Source: Clytia hemisphaerica (taxonomy: Eukaryota > Cnidaria > Hydrozoa > Leptothecata > Clytiidae). From it: a stretch of DNA of 64,000 bases. The translations under genes and the position numbers were made by a program. Each line of letters starts with the position of its first letter. The stretch's first letter is position 1. The notes beneath the pieces are model-generated. The model worked only from the letters and a program-made list of their open reading frames with translations. It ran no database searches and had not been told where the DNA came from. Shown piece after piece: positions 1 through 10,700 of the stretch. The stretch covers positions 721,640-785,639 of the forward strand of contig CACVBU010000064.1 of the NCBI GenBank assembly GCA_902728285.1, written 5' to 3'.

Positions 1-229
1 AATCATTTTATGATGCCTTTCATCTAAGTAATTACTTAAATTACTTCTCACTAACCACGATGGAATCTTTTTACGAAATGATTCTTTATGCATTAAGCAT
101 TTCTTTTCTCTTTTTACAACTTTTTTCGGAATTATATTTTTCTGTTTTTGTTTTATTTTTTGGCTTGGAGAGCATTATGAGCAAATTTCTTATGTCATGT
201 TGTTTGATGGTTGTTGATCGGAGTTTGTC

Positions 230-1195
230 ATGGGGGTAAGTCTTAGTCAGTACAGAGCATGCATCGGATTTTTCAATATTTTACACCTTAAATATCATAA
301 GCTTAATCCCTCCTGTAGTTTTTTCATCTTACAAAATTTCCCTTTTACACTCATATTTTTATGCCTTATTTTGTCCGGAGATATTGAGGTTAACCCTGGG
401 CCGGAGAGGGAAACCACGCTAAGCATTTGTCATTGGAACCTGAATAGCGTCTGGGTTGAAGATTCTATGGGAGATTTTATTAAGATTAAACAACTTTCTG
501 CATTTCTAAACATTCATAAATTCGACATTGTCTGTTTGGGTGAAACTTTTCTGAACTCTGAGATAAAAGATAACGATCCTAGGCTGGTTATTGATAATTA
601 TGAGATCAAAAGATGCGACCATCCCTCTAATAATAAGAGAGGTGGTGTTTGTATATATTATCGAGATCATCTAGGTCTCGATGTGAAACCACAACTCACT
701 ACTTTGGACGAATGTCTTGTAGCTGAGATGAAAACCGGTGCGAACCGGTTTTTTCTTTGCGTCTGTTACCGTTCCCCCAGTCAGACTTCTGATGAATTCG
801 ATGTTTTTTCTCGCAAATGGGAGGAGACTATAATAAATATCCAAAATTTTTCTCCTACTGCTACAATCTTTCTTGGGGATTTCAATGTCAAGAATTCTGA
901 CTGGTGGAGCGGTGATGTCACCAATCCTGGAGGTAGAGAAATTCAAAATCTAGCTACCCAGCATGGTCTGAAACAATTAATTGATGGGCCTACTCATCTC
1001 CTTGATAATTCAACCTCTTGCATTGATCTAATTTTTTCATCAGCAGATCATTTGATTCTGGATACTGGTATCCTCCCATCTTTGCACCCTAAGTGCCATC
1101 ACCAGATAACCTTTTGCAAGCTAAACTTTAAAATCCCCTTCGCTCCATCTTATGAACGAAAGGTTTGGGACTTCTCCAAGCAGATCCCGTTCTAA
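230..1195 (+). pseudogene. 2A-like leader plus endonuclease part of element A ORF
   Basis: Residues 1-50 contain a hydrophobic stretch (about 31-49) that resembles a signal or membrane segment. It is followed by GDIEVNPGP at 50-58. The endonuclease domain starts near residue 65 (CHWNLNSVW) and shows the expected order of motifs: LGETFL, RGGVCIYY, GDFN and SCIDLIF, ending in the region where the catalytic histidine is expected. The product would nick target DNA for target-primed reverse transcription. The frame stops at 1193-1195, where the homologous protein would run on into the reverse transcriptase. The simplest reading is a one-base deletion at about 1179-1181. The ATG at 230 is the first that includes the hydrophobic leader. 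Confidence 0.8.
380..403 (+). other. 2A-like ribosome-skipping motif DIEVNPGP
   Basis: Residues 51-58 of the element A frame match the consensus D(V/I)ExNPGP. In known 2A sequences the peptide bond between the last G and P is skipped and translation continues. 2A-like motifs are known in some non-LTR retrotransposons, and in sea-urchin proteins they can sit next to signal-peptide-like segments as seen here. Activity is inferred from the motif only. Confidence 0.75.
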
Positions 1196-3690
1196 TACGA
1201 AGGGCGGTACACATGGTTGACTGGGATAGGTGTTTTGAGGGTACTGATATGGATGGCCGGGTCTCCCTCTTGACTGAAACCATCATTAATATTATGTCAA
1301 ACTTTGTGCCTAATAAAGTCATAACCATCAGGAATAAGGATGCGGTATGGATGACGGCTGAGATAAAGAGAGCCCTACTTGTAAAATCGAAAGTTTATGA
1401 GCGGTATGTAAAAAATGGGAGGAGGAAAGAAGACCTCAAAAACCTTCAAGAACATCAATCTAGGTGTAGAAGGGCTGTCAGGGATGCTAAAGATTCTTAT
1501 TTTTCCCGCTTAGCAAATAACCTTAATGACCCAAACTTAGGTTCAAAGAAATACTGGTCTATTCTAAATCAATTTCTTCATAGGAGGAAGTCGCCAAGGA
1601 TTCCACCTGTTCGAGATTCCAGCAATAATCTTATTGCTGACGTCGCTACAAAAACAAATATATTTAATCAGTTCTTTGCTAATCAGTGCTCTCTCATAGA
1701 CACTGATAGTGTTTTACCGCAACAAAAATATGTAACTAATCTTAGAATAAACAATATCGCTCTTGATGAAGCCAAAATCTTAGCCCTCATTCGCGCACTT
1801 ACGACTAACAAAGCGCATGGTTGGGATGACATCTCCATACAGATGATTAAAATCTGTGATGAATCCTTGGTTAAACCTCTTATGAAGATCTATCAATATT
1901 CTTTAGATTTTTGCATTTTTCCATCAAACTGGAAAAGAGCAAATGTTGTTCCTGTGTACAAAAACAAAGGGGACAAGAGCGTGGTAAAAAATTATAGACC
2001 AGTGTCTCTTCTGCCTATTTTTGGAAAAATCTTTGAAAAATGCATCTTTGACTCCGTCTACACCTATTTCGAAAACAACAATCTTTTCACAAATTCCCAG
2101 TCTGGTTTCCGCAAGGGTGACTCTTGTGTGTCTCAGCTGTTATCCATAACACACAACATCCTGAATGGTTTTGATGTTGATCCACCCCTAGATACTCGTG
2201 GAGTGTTCCTTGATATTTCCAAAGCTTTTGACAGAGTTTGGCACGATGGTTTAATTTTCAAACTTAAGTCATATGGTGTTTCTGGCTCCCTTCTTTTATT
2301 AATCCAGAATTTTCTACACGGGAGACGGCAGCGGGTTGTTCTTGATGGTCAAGCTTCTGATTGGACGGAAGTCTTGGCAGGTGTACCTCAGGGATCTATT
2401 CTCGGACCCCTCTTTTTTTTGATTTACATTAATGACCTCCCTGAAGGAATCATTTCCATGATCAAAATTTTTGCTGATGACTCATCCTTGTTTTCGCTTA
2501 TCCTAGACCATATTCGCTGTTCTCAAGAACTGAACAGTGACATGCAGAAGATAAGTGAGTGGGCTCATCAATGGAAAATGTCCTTCAACCCTGATCCTTC
2601 TAAACAGGCAGTTGAAGTGTACTTTACCCGGAGGTTAAATCCAGCTGACCCCCCAGAAATTATTTTCAATAATGCAGCCATTGCAGTTCAGGATCATCAA
2701 AAACATCTTGGTCTCATACTTGATCAAAAGCTGGCCTTTGACCGTCACCTTGATGAAAAAATAAAAAAAGCTAATCAAGGTATTGGTCTTATTCGCAGAC
2801 TTCGTAAGTTTCTACCCAGGGAATCTCTTGTCACTATATACAAAACCTATGTTAGACCACACCTAGATTATGGAGATATCGTATATGATCGTCCTGGTAA
2901 TTCTACATTTTCTGAAAAACTCGAGTCTGTTCAATATGATGCCTGTCTTGCAATTACTGGATGCTTCAGAGGAACATCCAGAGAAAAAATATACCTTGAG
3001 CTAGGCTTTGAAAGCCTGGCAGACAGACGGTTAATTAGAAGACTCGTATTTTTTTATAAAATAATCAATGGCTTTGCTCCTGCTTATCTTACGAATATTC
3101 TTCCTCCCCAGAGAGGAGAGGAAGAACGCAATGCAGGGCGAAGGATAAAACCACCACTCGAGGCACCTTTCTGTAGAACCGAGCGTTATCGTGCCTCTTT
3201 CTTTCCTTTTTGCATAAATGAATGGAATAACCTCGGAGATCATATACGAAATCTTCCCACTATTAAGTCTTTCAAGCAAGCAATTCTCCGATTTCTCAGA
3301 CCCAGTGCTAACTCAATTTTCAGAGCTAGTGACAACGATGGTGTTGTTCTCCTTAACCGATTAAGGGTTGGTTTCAGTCATCTTCGTGAGCATAAGTTCA
3401 GGCATAATTTTGCAGACACAGTTGACCCCTTCTGCAACTGTCGACAAAATTCAGTAGAAACAACACAGCATTTTTTGATGCATTGCTCTGATTACTCTAA
3501 TGACAGACTTGTGATGTTTGACAGCCTTCTTCAACTTGACATAACCTTGTTTCCATTTAATCCCAAAACATTGTGTAGAATACTTCTTTATGGCGACCCC
3601 GATTTTAGCATTGTCCAAAATCACGATATATTGAGTATAACAATAAAATTTATCTGTGATACAAGCCGTTTTGGGGGACCGTTATTTTAG
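1180..3690 (+). pseudogene. Reverse transcriptase and C-terminal domain of element A
   Basis: The frame continues the ORF at 230 after a one-base shift. Reverse transcriptase blocks are in order: NYRPVSLLP, a GFRKGDSC block, LDISKAFDRVW (motif A), GVPQGSILGPLFF (motif B) and FADD (motif C, near 2470). A CR1/L2-type thumb and C-terminal part follow. The end carries a cysteine/histidine cluster (C-x-C then HFLMHC) at about 3430-3490. Apart from the upstream shift the frame is open for about 835 codons, so the copy looks young. Its job is to copy the element RNA at a nicked target. Confidence 0.85.
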
Positions 3691-3825
3691 TCTTTTACTC
3701 TAACTGCTCTCCAAGCTCTTTTTGTTTTTGTTTTTTATTTTTTTGTTAGTATTTATCCTCTGTAGTAAGTTTTTTTTTTCCATGCATTTATCAATTGATT
3801 TATTAATTTATTGTTAGATTAGTTT

Positions 3826-3922
3826 GGGTTCCTTCCTCCTGGCGGTATGATCTGGTGGTCCTTTTGCGGGAGGTTAGGAACCCTTAGTTTTGTACTATTT
3901 GTTCGTGTTACATATACTATAG

Positions 3923-3963
<41 letters not shown>
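3826..3963 (+). other. 3' end of element A: stem-loop and A tail
   Basis: Positions 3826-3839 (GGGTTCCTTCCTCC) pair with 3868-3883 (GGGAGGTTAGGAACCC), leaving a loop of about 28 nt. Similar 3' hairpins are the recognition element for reverse transcriptase in some CR1/L2-type elements. The A run of 39 nt at 3925-3963 marks the 3' terminus. Confidence 0.6.
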
Positions 3964-3964
<1 letters not shown>

Positions 3965-4872
3965 AAGTCAAAAGATCAATGTTGAAGTCACCCAACAGGA
4001 CGAGATTTTTGTTTTCTTGACAAGACTTTCGCAACAAAGGAGTTAAGATTTTTTCGTTAAAAAGGTCAATGTCGAAAAGAGGGTCTTTATAAATACATCC
4101 AACAATGAAATTTTTACGGTTTTTCAGGATAATTTCAGCAAAGGTGGATTCAAGGTTGCCAGAACTAGAATATACAAGCTTTGAAAGATCTTCACGAGGC
4201 TTGCTATTGAAAGATTTAGAAATAAAAAGGGCAGTTCCCCCAACTGTTGTGACTGCCGGGGTATCGAATGACTTAAAACCAGGGATGGAGAGCTCAGTAT
4301 TTTCGATCGTAGAATGAAGCCTTGTCTCAGTGATACCAAGAATGCTAAAATGATGGTTGAGACGAGAAAGTAACGTAGTAAGATTATCGTGGTGTTTTTC
4401 TAAAGAGCAAATGTTCAGATGGAAGCAAGAAAAATTTTGTTTTTTGAGAGAAAGAGAAGAAAATTCTTGAGTACTAAAATATTTGCAATCAAAATGATTA
4501 ACATGGTCATCATATGTAAATTCATCTCGTTGTTCATCGATTTGAGAATCAAAATTAGAAAAAGTATCTGAAATAGAATTTAAGTGTTTAAAATAGGTTT
4601 TCAAGTGACTTATGTCTTTACCAATGGGTAAATTTTCATCAGAATCAAGGTTAGGTAAAGCATCATACCTGCAAAGTTTACAAAGCCAGATGTTCCTTAA
4701 ATTTTGATTCGACACCAAGACACTTAGCATGAGATCGCCTTTCGCAGTTAGGACAAAAATGAAAAGTTTTAGCTGTTATTTTTTTCGAGCAAACAGAGCA
4801 TTCATCGTTTGCCATAATTGTAAGAATTTTTGTCACTGAATGTAACAAAAGTGTTTCTCGAGCCAAACACAA
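3964..4872 (-). pseudogene. Unit 1: PHD finger-endonuclease ORF2 fragment (element B)
   Basis: The same N-terminal ORF2 as in the other units, but a two-base loss near 4700 shifts the frame inside the PHD finger. The endonuclease part reads 20 nt further than the other units, through LLGDFNIDLL, and is then cut by the A tail of element A. This shows the unit boundary in the other copies is a rearrangement junction and not the natural end of the protein. The reverse transcriptase of this element is absent. Confidence 0.8.
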
Positions 4873-4930
4873 AATAGAATAAAAAGAACATTAAGCAATA
4901 ATCGGTTATAAGATCTACATAAAAGAAAAA

Positions 4931-5311
4931 TCAATTGTAATTGTATTCAAAGAGATCACTGTAGTCAGGAAAAGACTCAATTAAATCATCAAGATGTGTC
5001 ACTTTAAACACTTCACCATTATCACCATTAAGTCTCACGTTAATTATACCATTAAATACCCAAAATGAATCAATCGCTTTTTCATTATAAAGGCATTTAA
5101 CTTTTCCCCAGAGAAATCTGTAATAGCTGCAGAGATTGTTATTTATATAGATTTTTTCAGTTAAATTGGCTTTTTCAAAAACATCACGTCTCTTAAATTC
5201 TTTCCCTTTTTTGATAAGATTTTCAGCAAGTTTTCTGTTGACAAATCTAACTATAGTACGTTTTGGACCATGCTGATTTCGACTTTGATATAAACGGTGA
5301 CAAGGTTTCAA
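4931..5311 (-). pseudogene. Unit 1: C-terminal part of retrotransposon ORF1 (element B)
   Basis: About 125 codons with basic segments (KKGKEFKRR) and a compact fold-like end (YYRFLWGKVKCLY to the final SDLFEYNYN). It lies 58 nt upstream of the ORF2 frame on the same strand, the place of an ORF1 RNA-binding protein in CR1-like elements. Its 5' end is lost at the unit junction, so no native start codon exists here; the frame can only begin at a TTG. The role as nucleic-acid chaperone is inferred from position. Confidence 0.6.
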
Positions 5312-6231
5312 TCACCAATTCCGCCCTTCTCCTCTTTTTCTCTATTTACCAACAGGACGAGATTTTTGTTTTCTTGACAAGACTTTCGCAACAAAGGAGT
5401 TAAGATTTTTTCGTTAAAAAGGTCAATGTCGAAAAGAGGGTGTTTATAAATACATCCAACAATGAAATTTTTACGGTTTTTCAGGACAATTTCAGCAAAG
5501 GTGGATTCAAGGTTGCCAGAACTAGAATATACAAGCTTTGAAAGATCTTCACGAGGCTTGCTATTGAAAGATTTAGAAATAAAAAGGGCAGTTCCCCCAA
5601 CTGTTGTGACTGCCGGGGTATCGAATGACTTAAAACCAGGGATGGAGAGCTCAGTATTTTCGATCGTAGAATGAAGCCTTGTCTCAGTGATACCAAGAAT
5701 GCTAAAATGATGGTTGAGACGAGAAAGTAACGTAGTAAGATTATCGTGGTGTTTTTCTAAAGAGCAAATGTTCAGATGGAAGCAAGAAAAATTTTGTTTT
5801 TTGAGAGAAAGAGAAGAAAATTCTTGAGTACTAAAATATTTGCAATCAAAATGATTAACATGGTCATCATATGTAAATTCATCTCGTTGTTCATCGATTT
5901 GAGAATCAAAATTAGAAAAAGTATCTGAAATAGAATTTAAGTGTTTAAAATAGGTTTTCAAGTGACTTATGTCTTTACCAATGGGTAAATTTTCATCAGA
6001 ATCAAGGTTAGGTAAAGCATCATACCTGCAAAGTTTACAAAGCCAGATGTTCCTTACAAATTTTGATTCGACACCAAGACACTTAGCATGAGATCGCCTT
6101 TCGCAGTTAGGACAAAAATGAAAAGTTTTAGCTGTTATTTTTTTCGAGCAAACAGAGCATTCATCGTTTGCCATAATTGTAAGAATTTTTGTCACTGAAT
6201 GTAACAAAAGTGTTTCTCGAGCCAAACACAA
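5308..6231 (-). pseudogene. Unit 2: PHD finger-endonuclease ORF2 fragment
   Basis: A likely start is the ATG at 6172-6174 (MANDEC). Residues CSVC, CPNC, HAKC and CKLC form a C4HC3-type PHD zinc finger directly at the N terminus. An endonuclease domain follows (HLNICSLEKH, GITETRL, GGTALFISK). The protein stops early because the tandem junction replaces the GDFN block with about a dozen junction-encoded residues. PHD fingers bind histone tails in host proteins, so a chromatin-targeting role is an inference. Confidence 0.8.
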
Positions 6232-6287
6232 AATAGAATAAAAAGAACATTAAGCAATAATCGGTTATAAGATCTACATAAAAGAAA

Positions 6288-6668
6288 AATCAATTGTAAT
6301 TGTATTCAAAGAGATCACTGTAGTCAGGAAAAGACTCAATTAAATCATCAAGATGTGTCACTTTAAACACTTCACCATTATCACCATTAAGTCTCACGTT
6401 AATTATACCATTAAATACCCAAAATGAATCAATCGCTTTTTCATTATAAAGGCATTTAACTTTTCCCCAGAGAAATCTGTAATAGCTGCAGAGATTGTTA
6501 TTTATATAGATTTTTCAGTTAAATTGGCTTTTTCAAAAACATCACGTCTCTTAAATTCTTTCCCTTTTTTGATAAGATTTTCAGCAAGTTTCTGTTGACA
6601 AATCTAACTATAGTACGTTTTGGACCATGCTGATTTCGACTTTGATATAAACGGTGACAAGGTTTCAA
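6288..6668 (-). pseudogene. Unit 2: ORF1 C-terminal fragment with frameshifts
   Basis: Same as the fragment at 4931-5311. It has lost one T in the run near 6513 and one T near 6590, which break the frame. Confidence 0.6.
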
Positions 6669-7588
6669 TCACCAATTCCGCCCTTCTCCTCTTTTTCTCT
6701 ATTTACCAACAGGACGAGATTTTTGTTTTCTTGACAAGACTTTCGCAACAAAGGAGTTAAGATTTTTTCGTTAAAAAGGTCAATGTCGAAAAGAGGGTGT
6801 TTATAAATACATCCAACAATGAAATTTTTACGGTTTTTCAGGACAATTTCAGCAAAGGTGGATTCAAGGTTGCCAGAACTAGAATATACAAGCTTTGAAA
6901 GATCTTCACGAGGCTTGCTATTGAAAGATTTAGAAATAAAAAGGGCAGTTCCCCCAACTGTTGTGACTGCCGGGGTATCGAATGACTTAAAACCAGGGAT
7001 GGAGAGCTCAGTATTTTCGATCGTAGAATGAAGCCTTGTCTCAGTGATACCAAGAATGCTAAAATGATGGTTGAGACGAGAAAGTAACGTAGTAAGATTA
7101 TCGTGGTGTTTTTCTAAAGAGCAAATGTTCAGATGGAAGCAAGAAAAATTTTGTTTTTTGAGAGAAAGAGAAGAAAATTCTTGAGTACTAAAATATTTGC
7201 AATCAAAATGATTAACATGGTCATCATATGTAAATTCATCTCGTTGTTCATCGATTTGAGAATCAAAATTAGAAAAAGTATCTGAAATAGAATTTAAGTG
7301 TTTAAAATAGGTTTTCAAGTGACTTATGTCTTTACCAATGGGTAAATTTTCATCAGAATCAAGGTTAGGTAAAGCATCATACCTGCAAAGTTTACAAAGC
7401 CAGATGTTCCTTACAAATTTTGATTCGACACCAAGACACTTAGCATGAGATCGCCTTTCGCAGTTAGGACAAAAATGAAAAGTTTTAGCTGTTATTTTTT
7501 CGAGCAAACAGAGCATTCATCGTTTGCCATAATTGTAAGAATTTTTGTCACTGAATGTAACAAAAGTGTTTCTCGAGCCAAACACAAA
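6665..7588 (-). pseudogene. Unit 3: PHD finger-endonuclease ORF2 fragment with frameshift
   Basis: Same as unit 2. One T is missing from the run near 7497, which shifts the frame within the PHD finger, so the intact part begins at 7516. Confidence 0.8.
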
Positions 7589-7644
7589 ATAGAATAAAAA
7601 GAACATTAAGCAATAATCGGTTATAAGATCTACATAAAAGAAAA

Positions 7645-8024
7645 ATCAATTGTAATTGTATTCAAAGAGATCACTGTAGTCAGGAAAAGACTCAATTAAA
7701 TCATCAAGATGTGTCACTTTAAACACTTCACCATTATCACCATTAAGTCTCACGTTAATTATACCATTAAATACCCAAAATGAATCAATCGCTTTTTCAT
7801 TATAAAGGCATTTAACTTTTCCCCAGAGAAATCTGTAATAGCTGCAGAGATTGTTATTTATATAGATTTTTTCAGTTAAATTGGCTTTTTCAAAACATCA
7901 CGTCTCTTAAATTCTTTCCCTTTTTTGATAAGATTTTCAGCAAGTTTTCTGTTGACAAATCTAACTATAGTACGTTTTGGACCATGCTGATTTCGACTTT
8001 GATATAAACGGTGACAAGGTTTCA
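7645..8024 (-). pseudogene. Unit 3: ORF1 C-terminal fragment with frameshift
   Basis: Same as 4931-5311, but one A is missing near 7894, breaking the frame. Confidence 0.6.
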
Positions 8025-8945
8025 ATCACCAATTCCGCCCTTCTCCTCTTTTTCTCTATTTACCAACAGGACGAGATTTTTGTTTTCTTGACAAGACTTT
8101 CGCAACAAAGGAGTTAAGATTTTTTCGTTAAAAAGGTCAATGTCGAAAAGAGGGTGTTTATAAATACATCCAACAATGAAATTTTTACGGTTTTTCAGGA
8201 CAATTTCAGCAAAGGTGGATTCAAGGTTGCCAGAACTAGAATATACAAGCTTTGAAAGATCTTCACGAGGCTTGCTATTGAAAGATTTAGAAATAAAAAG
8301 GGCAGTTCCCCCAACTGTTGTGACTGCCGGGGTATCGAATGACTTAAAACCAGGGATGGAGAGCTCAGTATTTTCGATCGTAGAATGAAGCCTTGTCTCA
8401 GTGATACCAAGAATGCTAAAATGATGGTTGAGACGAGAAAGTAACGTAGTAAGATTATCGTGGTGTTTTTCTAAAGAGCAAATGTTCAGATGGAAGCAAG
8501 AAAAATTTTGTTTTTTGAGAGAAAGAGAAGAAAATTCTTGAGTACTAAAATATTTGCAATCAAAATGATTAACATGGTCATCATATGTAAATTCATCTCG
8601 TTGTTCATCGATTTGAGAATCAAAATTAGAAAAAGTATCTGAAATAGAATTTAAGTGTTTAAAATAGGTTTTCAAGTGACTTATGTCTTTACCAATGGGT
8701 AAATTTTCATCAGAATCAAGGTTAGGTAAAGCATCATACCTGCAAAGTTTACAAAGCCAGATGTTCCTTACAAATTTTGATTCGACACCAAGACACTTAG
8801 CATGAGATCGCCTTTCGCAGTTAGGACAAAAATGAAAAGTTTTAGCTGTTATTTTTTTCGAGCAAACAGAGCATTCATCGTTTGCCATAATTGTAAGAAT
8901 TTTTGTCACTGAATGTAACAAAAGTGTTTCTCGAGCCAAACACAA
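8022..8945 (-). pseudogene. Unit 4: PHD finger-endonuclease ORF2 fragment
   Basis: The frame reads the same 307 residues as unit 2, including the junction-derived end. The likely start is the ATG at 8886-8888. Confidence 0.8.
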
Positions 8946-9003
8946 AATAGAATAAAAAGAACATTAAGCAATAATCGGTTATAAGATCTACATAAAAGAA
9001 AAA

Positions 9004-9384
9004 TCAATTGTAATTGTATTCAAAGAGATCACTGTAGTCAGGAAAAGACTCAATTAAATCATCAAGATGTGTCACTTTAAACACTTCACCATTATCACCA
9101 TTAAGTCTCACGTTAATTATACCATTAAATACCCAAAATGAATCAATCGCTTTTTCATTATAAAGGCATTTAACTTTTCCCCAGAGAAATCTGTAATAGC
9201 TGCAGAGATTGTTATTTATATAGATTTTTTCAGTTAAATTGGCTTTTTCAAAAACATCACGTCTCTTAAATTCTTTCCCTTTTTTGATAAGATTTTCAGC
9301 AAGTTTTCTGTTGACAAATCTAACTATAGTACGTTTTGGACCATGCTGATTTCGACTTTGATATAAACGGTGACAAGGTTTCAA
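9004..9384 (-). pseudogene. Unit 4: ORF1 C-terminal fragment
   Basis: The frame is intact and reads the same as the fragment at 4931-5311. Upstream on the minus strand the retrotransposon sequence ends abruptly at the inverted end of the element at 9378-9875, so the first half of ORF1 is missing. Confidence 0.6.
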
Positions 9385-9875
9385 TCACCAATTCTGCCCT
9401 TCTCCTCTTTTTCTCTATTTACTAACTCTAACTCTGTTTTTTCTGATTTCTGGACTTCGTTTTTTCTGAATTCGACTATTTGAAGCTAGTTTGCTGATTC
9501 TGAAATTATACTCCCACACCTCGGTTCGAACCACCAAATGCAAGCAACCTTGGTTTCCAAACCCGACGCCTTACCGCTTGAGCTAACGTCGCACAGCAGA
9601 GTTACGCAATTCATAACATATTATACCAAACTGGCAAAAGACGGGGGTAATGTTATTATAATATGGGTAAAAGTACCCCTTTTTAAACCTGACTGAAATT
9701 CGAGCCGTTACTAGCAACCCTGCGGGGCCCAAGGCGCCGAGTATGCACCCGGCACAGTGACAAGCCGTTACTAGCAACCCTGACCCTAACTGATAAACGA
9801 ATCCTGACCCCCGGAAAATTACCACGGACTAGAAAGAACGAAAAAAATTGAAGGGGCGGAATTGGTGATTGAAAC
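9378..9875 (-). mobile_element. 498-bp element with inverted ends and a tRNA-like segment, copy 1
   Basis: The ends (9378-9403 and 9850-9875) are inverted copies of each other apart from two differences. Read on the minus strand, the element has a T-rich start, a CCGGGGGT motif, a GC-rich core (9631-9783) with two copies of GGTTGCTAGTAACGGCT, a tRNA-like segment, and a CAGAAA-rich tail. The core is nearly identical to 57092-57244 in the second copy. Inverted ends suggest a MITE; the tRNA-like segment with A and B boxes suggests a SINE. No target duplication is obvious. Confidence 0.7.
9514..9594 (-). other. tRNA-like segment of copy 1
   Basis: On the minus strand there is an A-box-like stretch (TAGCTCAAGCGGTAAGGCG) and a B box (GGTTCGAACC, 9523-9532), spaced as in a tRNA with a long variable arm. 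The stems are imperfect. It is read as a polymerase III promoter relic and not as a working tRNA gene. Confidence 0.55.
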
Positions 9876-10092
9876 TAGATTTTTCCGCGCGAAGATTGAA
9901 TCAAAATGGCGCCAGCTTGTTGCCATACTGCTGGACTACTGCTTTTTCAATCAAATGCTCTGCTCTGATTTCGTTTGTCACTTGAACATATAGTTTTAAT
10001 CAAAGTCAAAATCTTTGATAATCAATTTGTTTTCTGAATGATGAATGGTTTGATTGACCCAGGGCCCAGGGGTACAGAGATCTGGCAGAGGA
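9876..10092. other. Intergenic, nothing recognised
   Basis: AT-rich sequence between two mobile elements. No gene or repeat structure was seen. Confidence 0.5.
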
Positions 10093-10421
10093 GGACCCTG
10101 CCGACGCACCGGACTGTCCGGTGTATTTGTCCGGTGGCAAAAAGTATCCTTTCGCTACACCGGACGCAATAAGTCCGGTGTTGCATACAGGGAATTTTGG
10201 ACGCCGAAAACAAAAAATTAAGAAACACCGGACGCACCGGACTGGTCATGTCCGGTGCTTTGATTGTCCGGTGGGAAAAAAGGAAAAAAATATCCTTCTC
10301 CGACACCGGACATCCGACTTCCTTTAAGTCCGGTGTAGAAATTGTCCGGTGGTAAAAAAAATTCTCACACCAGACTTTCACGTGTCCGGTGTTCGTTAAG
10401 TCCGGTGCGTCGGCAGGGTCC
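10093..10421. mobile_element. 329-bp MITE filled with GTCCGGTG/CACCGGAC motifs
   Basis: The ends 10093-10114 and 10400-10421 are perfect 22-bp inverted repeats. The interior carries nine GTCCGGTG and five CACCGGAC copies in about three degenerate 65-bp repeats, so the whole element can fold on itself. TGGCAGAG on the left and TGGCAGAC on the right look like an 8-bp target duplication with one mismatch, which would fit a hAT-type origin. Confidence 0.8.
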
Positions 10422-10700
10422 TGGCAGACCAGAGGCCATCACTGACGACTGGGACTGAACTTTTGTTGTTTGCCTACCTACTTTTTGTGTTTTGGAAGCA
10501 TTTAAATGAGAGATACCAAATATTTTGATACTACATGGAATATGAAAAGTTAGTACAGCAGTCGTTCAGTCGTTTGGGAGAACAAAACAATCTTTTGAAA
10601 ACAAAAAATATTATTTGATAGTGGGAAAATTTCATTACTTACATTATTCATATATCCCAAGTCATACGAGTCAGAAAAATATTGGAATAGTTTATGTACT

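Larger units (their letters stand above)
1..3963 (+). mobile_element. CR1/L2-like non-LTR retrotransposon (element A)
   Basis: The element runs from an undefined 5' end (possibly left of the window) to an A tract at 3925-3963. It encodes an apurinic-type endonuclease (230-1195) and a reverse transcriptase (about 1180-3690), the usual order for the CR1/L2/Jockey group. A single-base loss near 1180 puts the two parts in different frames, so this copy is not functional as read. The A tract abuts minus-strand sequence of another retrotransposon (element B, 3964 onward), which suggests A inserted into B. The target duplication cannot be checked because the 5' end is not defined. Positions 1-229 are AT-rich leader with nothing else recognisable. 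Confidence 0.85.
3964..9420 (-). repeat. Four tandem 1357-bp units of a PHD-endonuclease retrotransposon fragment
   Basis: Equivalent points recur at 4105, 5462, 6819 and 8176, exactly 1357 bp apart. Each unit, read on the minus strand, holds the end of an ORF1, a short spacer and the start of an ORF2. Internal junctions at about 5349, 6706 and 8063 join endonuclease sequence to 45 bp that also forms the end of the adjacent element at 9378-9875. The units differ only by a few single-base changes and indels. The leftmost unit reads further into the endonuclease before element A cuts it; the rightmost runs straight into 9378-9875. This points to recent tandem duplication across a retrotransposon/MITE boundary. 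Confidence 0.9.

Noticed and set aside
1165-1200. Programmed frameshift between endonuclease and reverse transcriptase of element A
   Set aside because: No slippery heptamer is present at the change of frame and the two domains are one protein in relatives; a one-base deletion is simpler.
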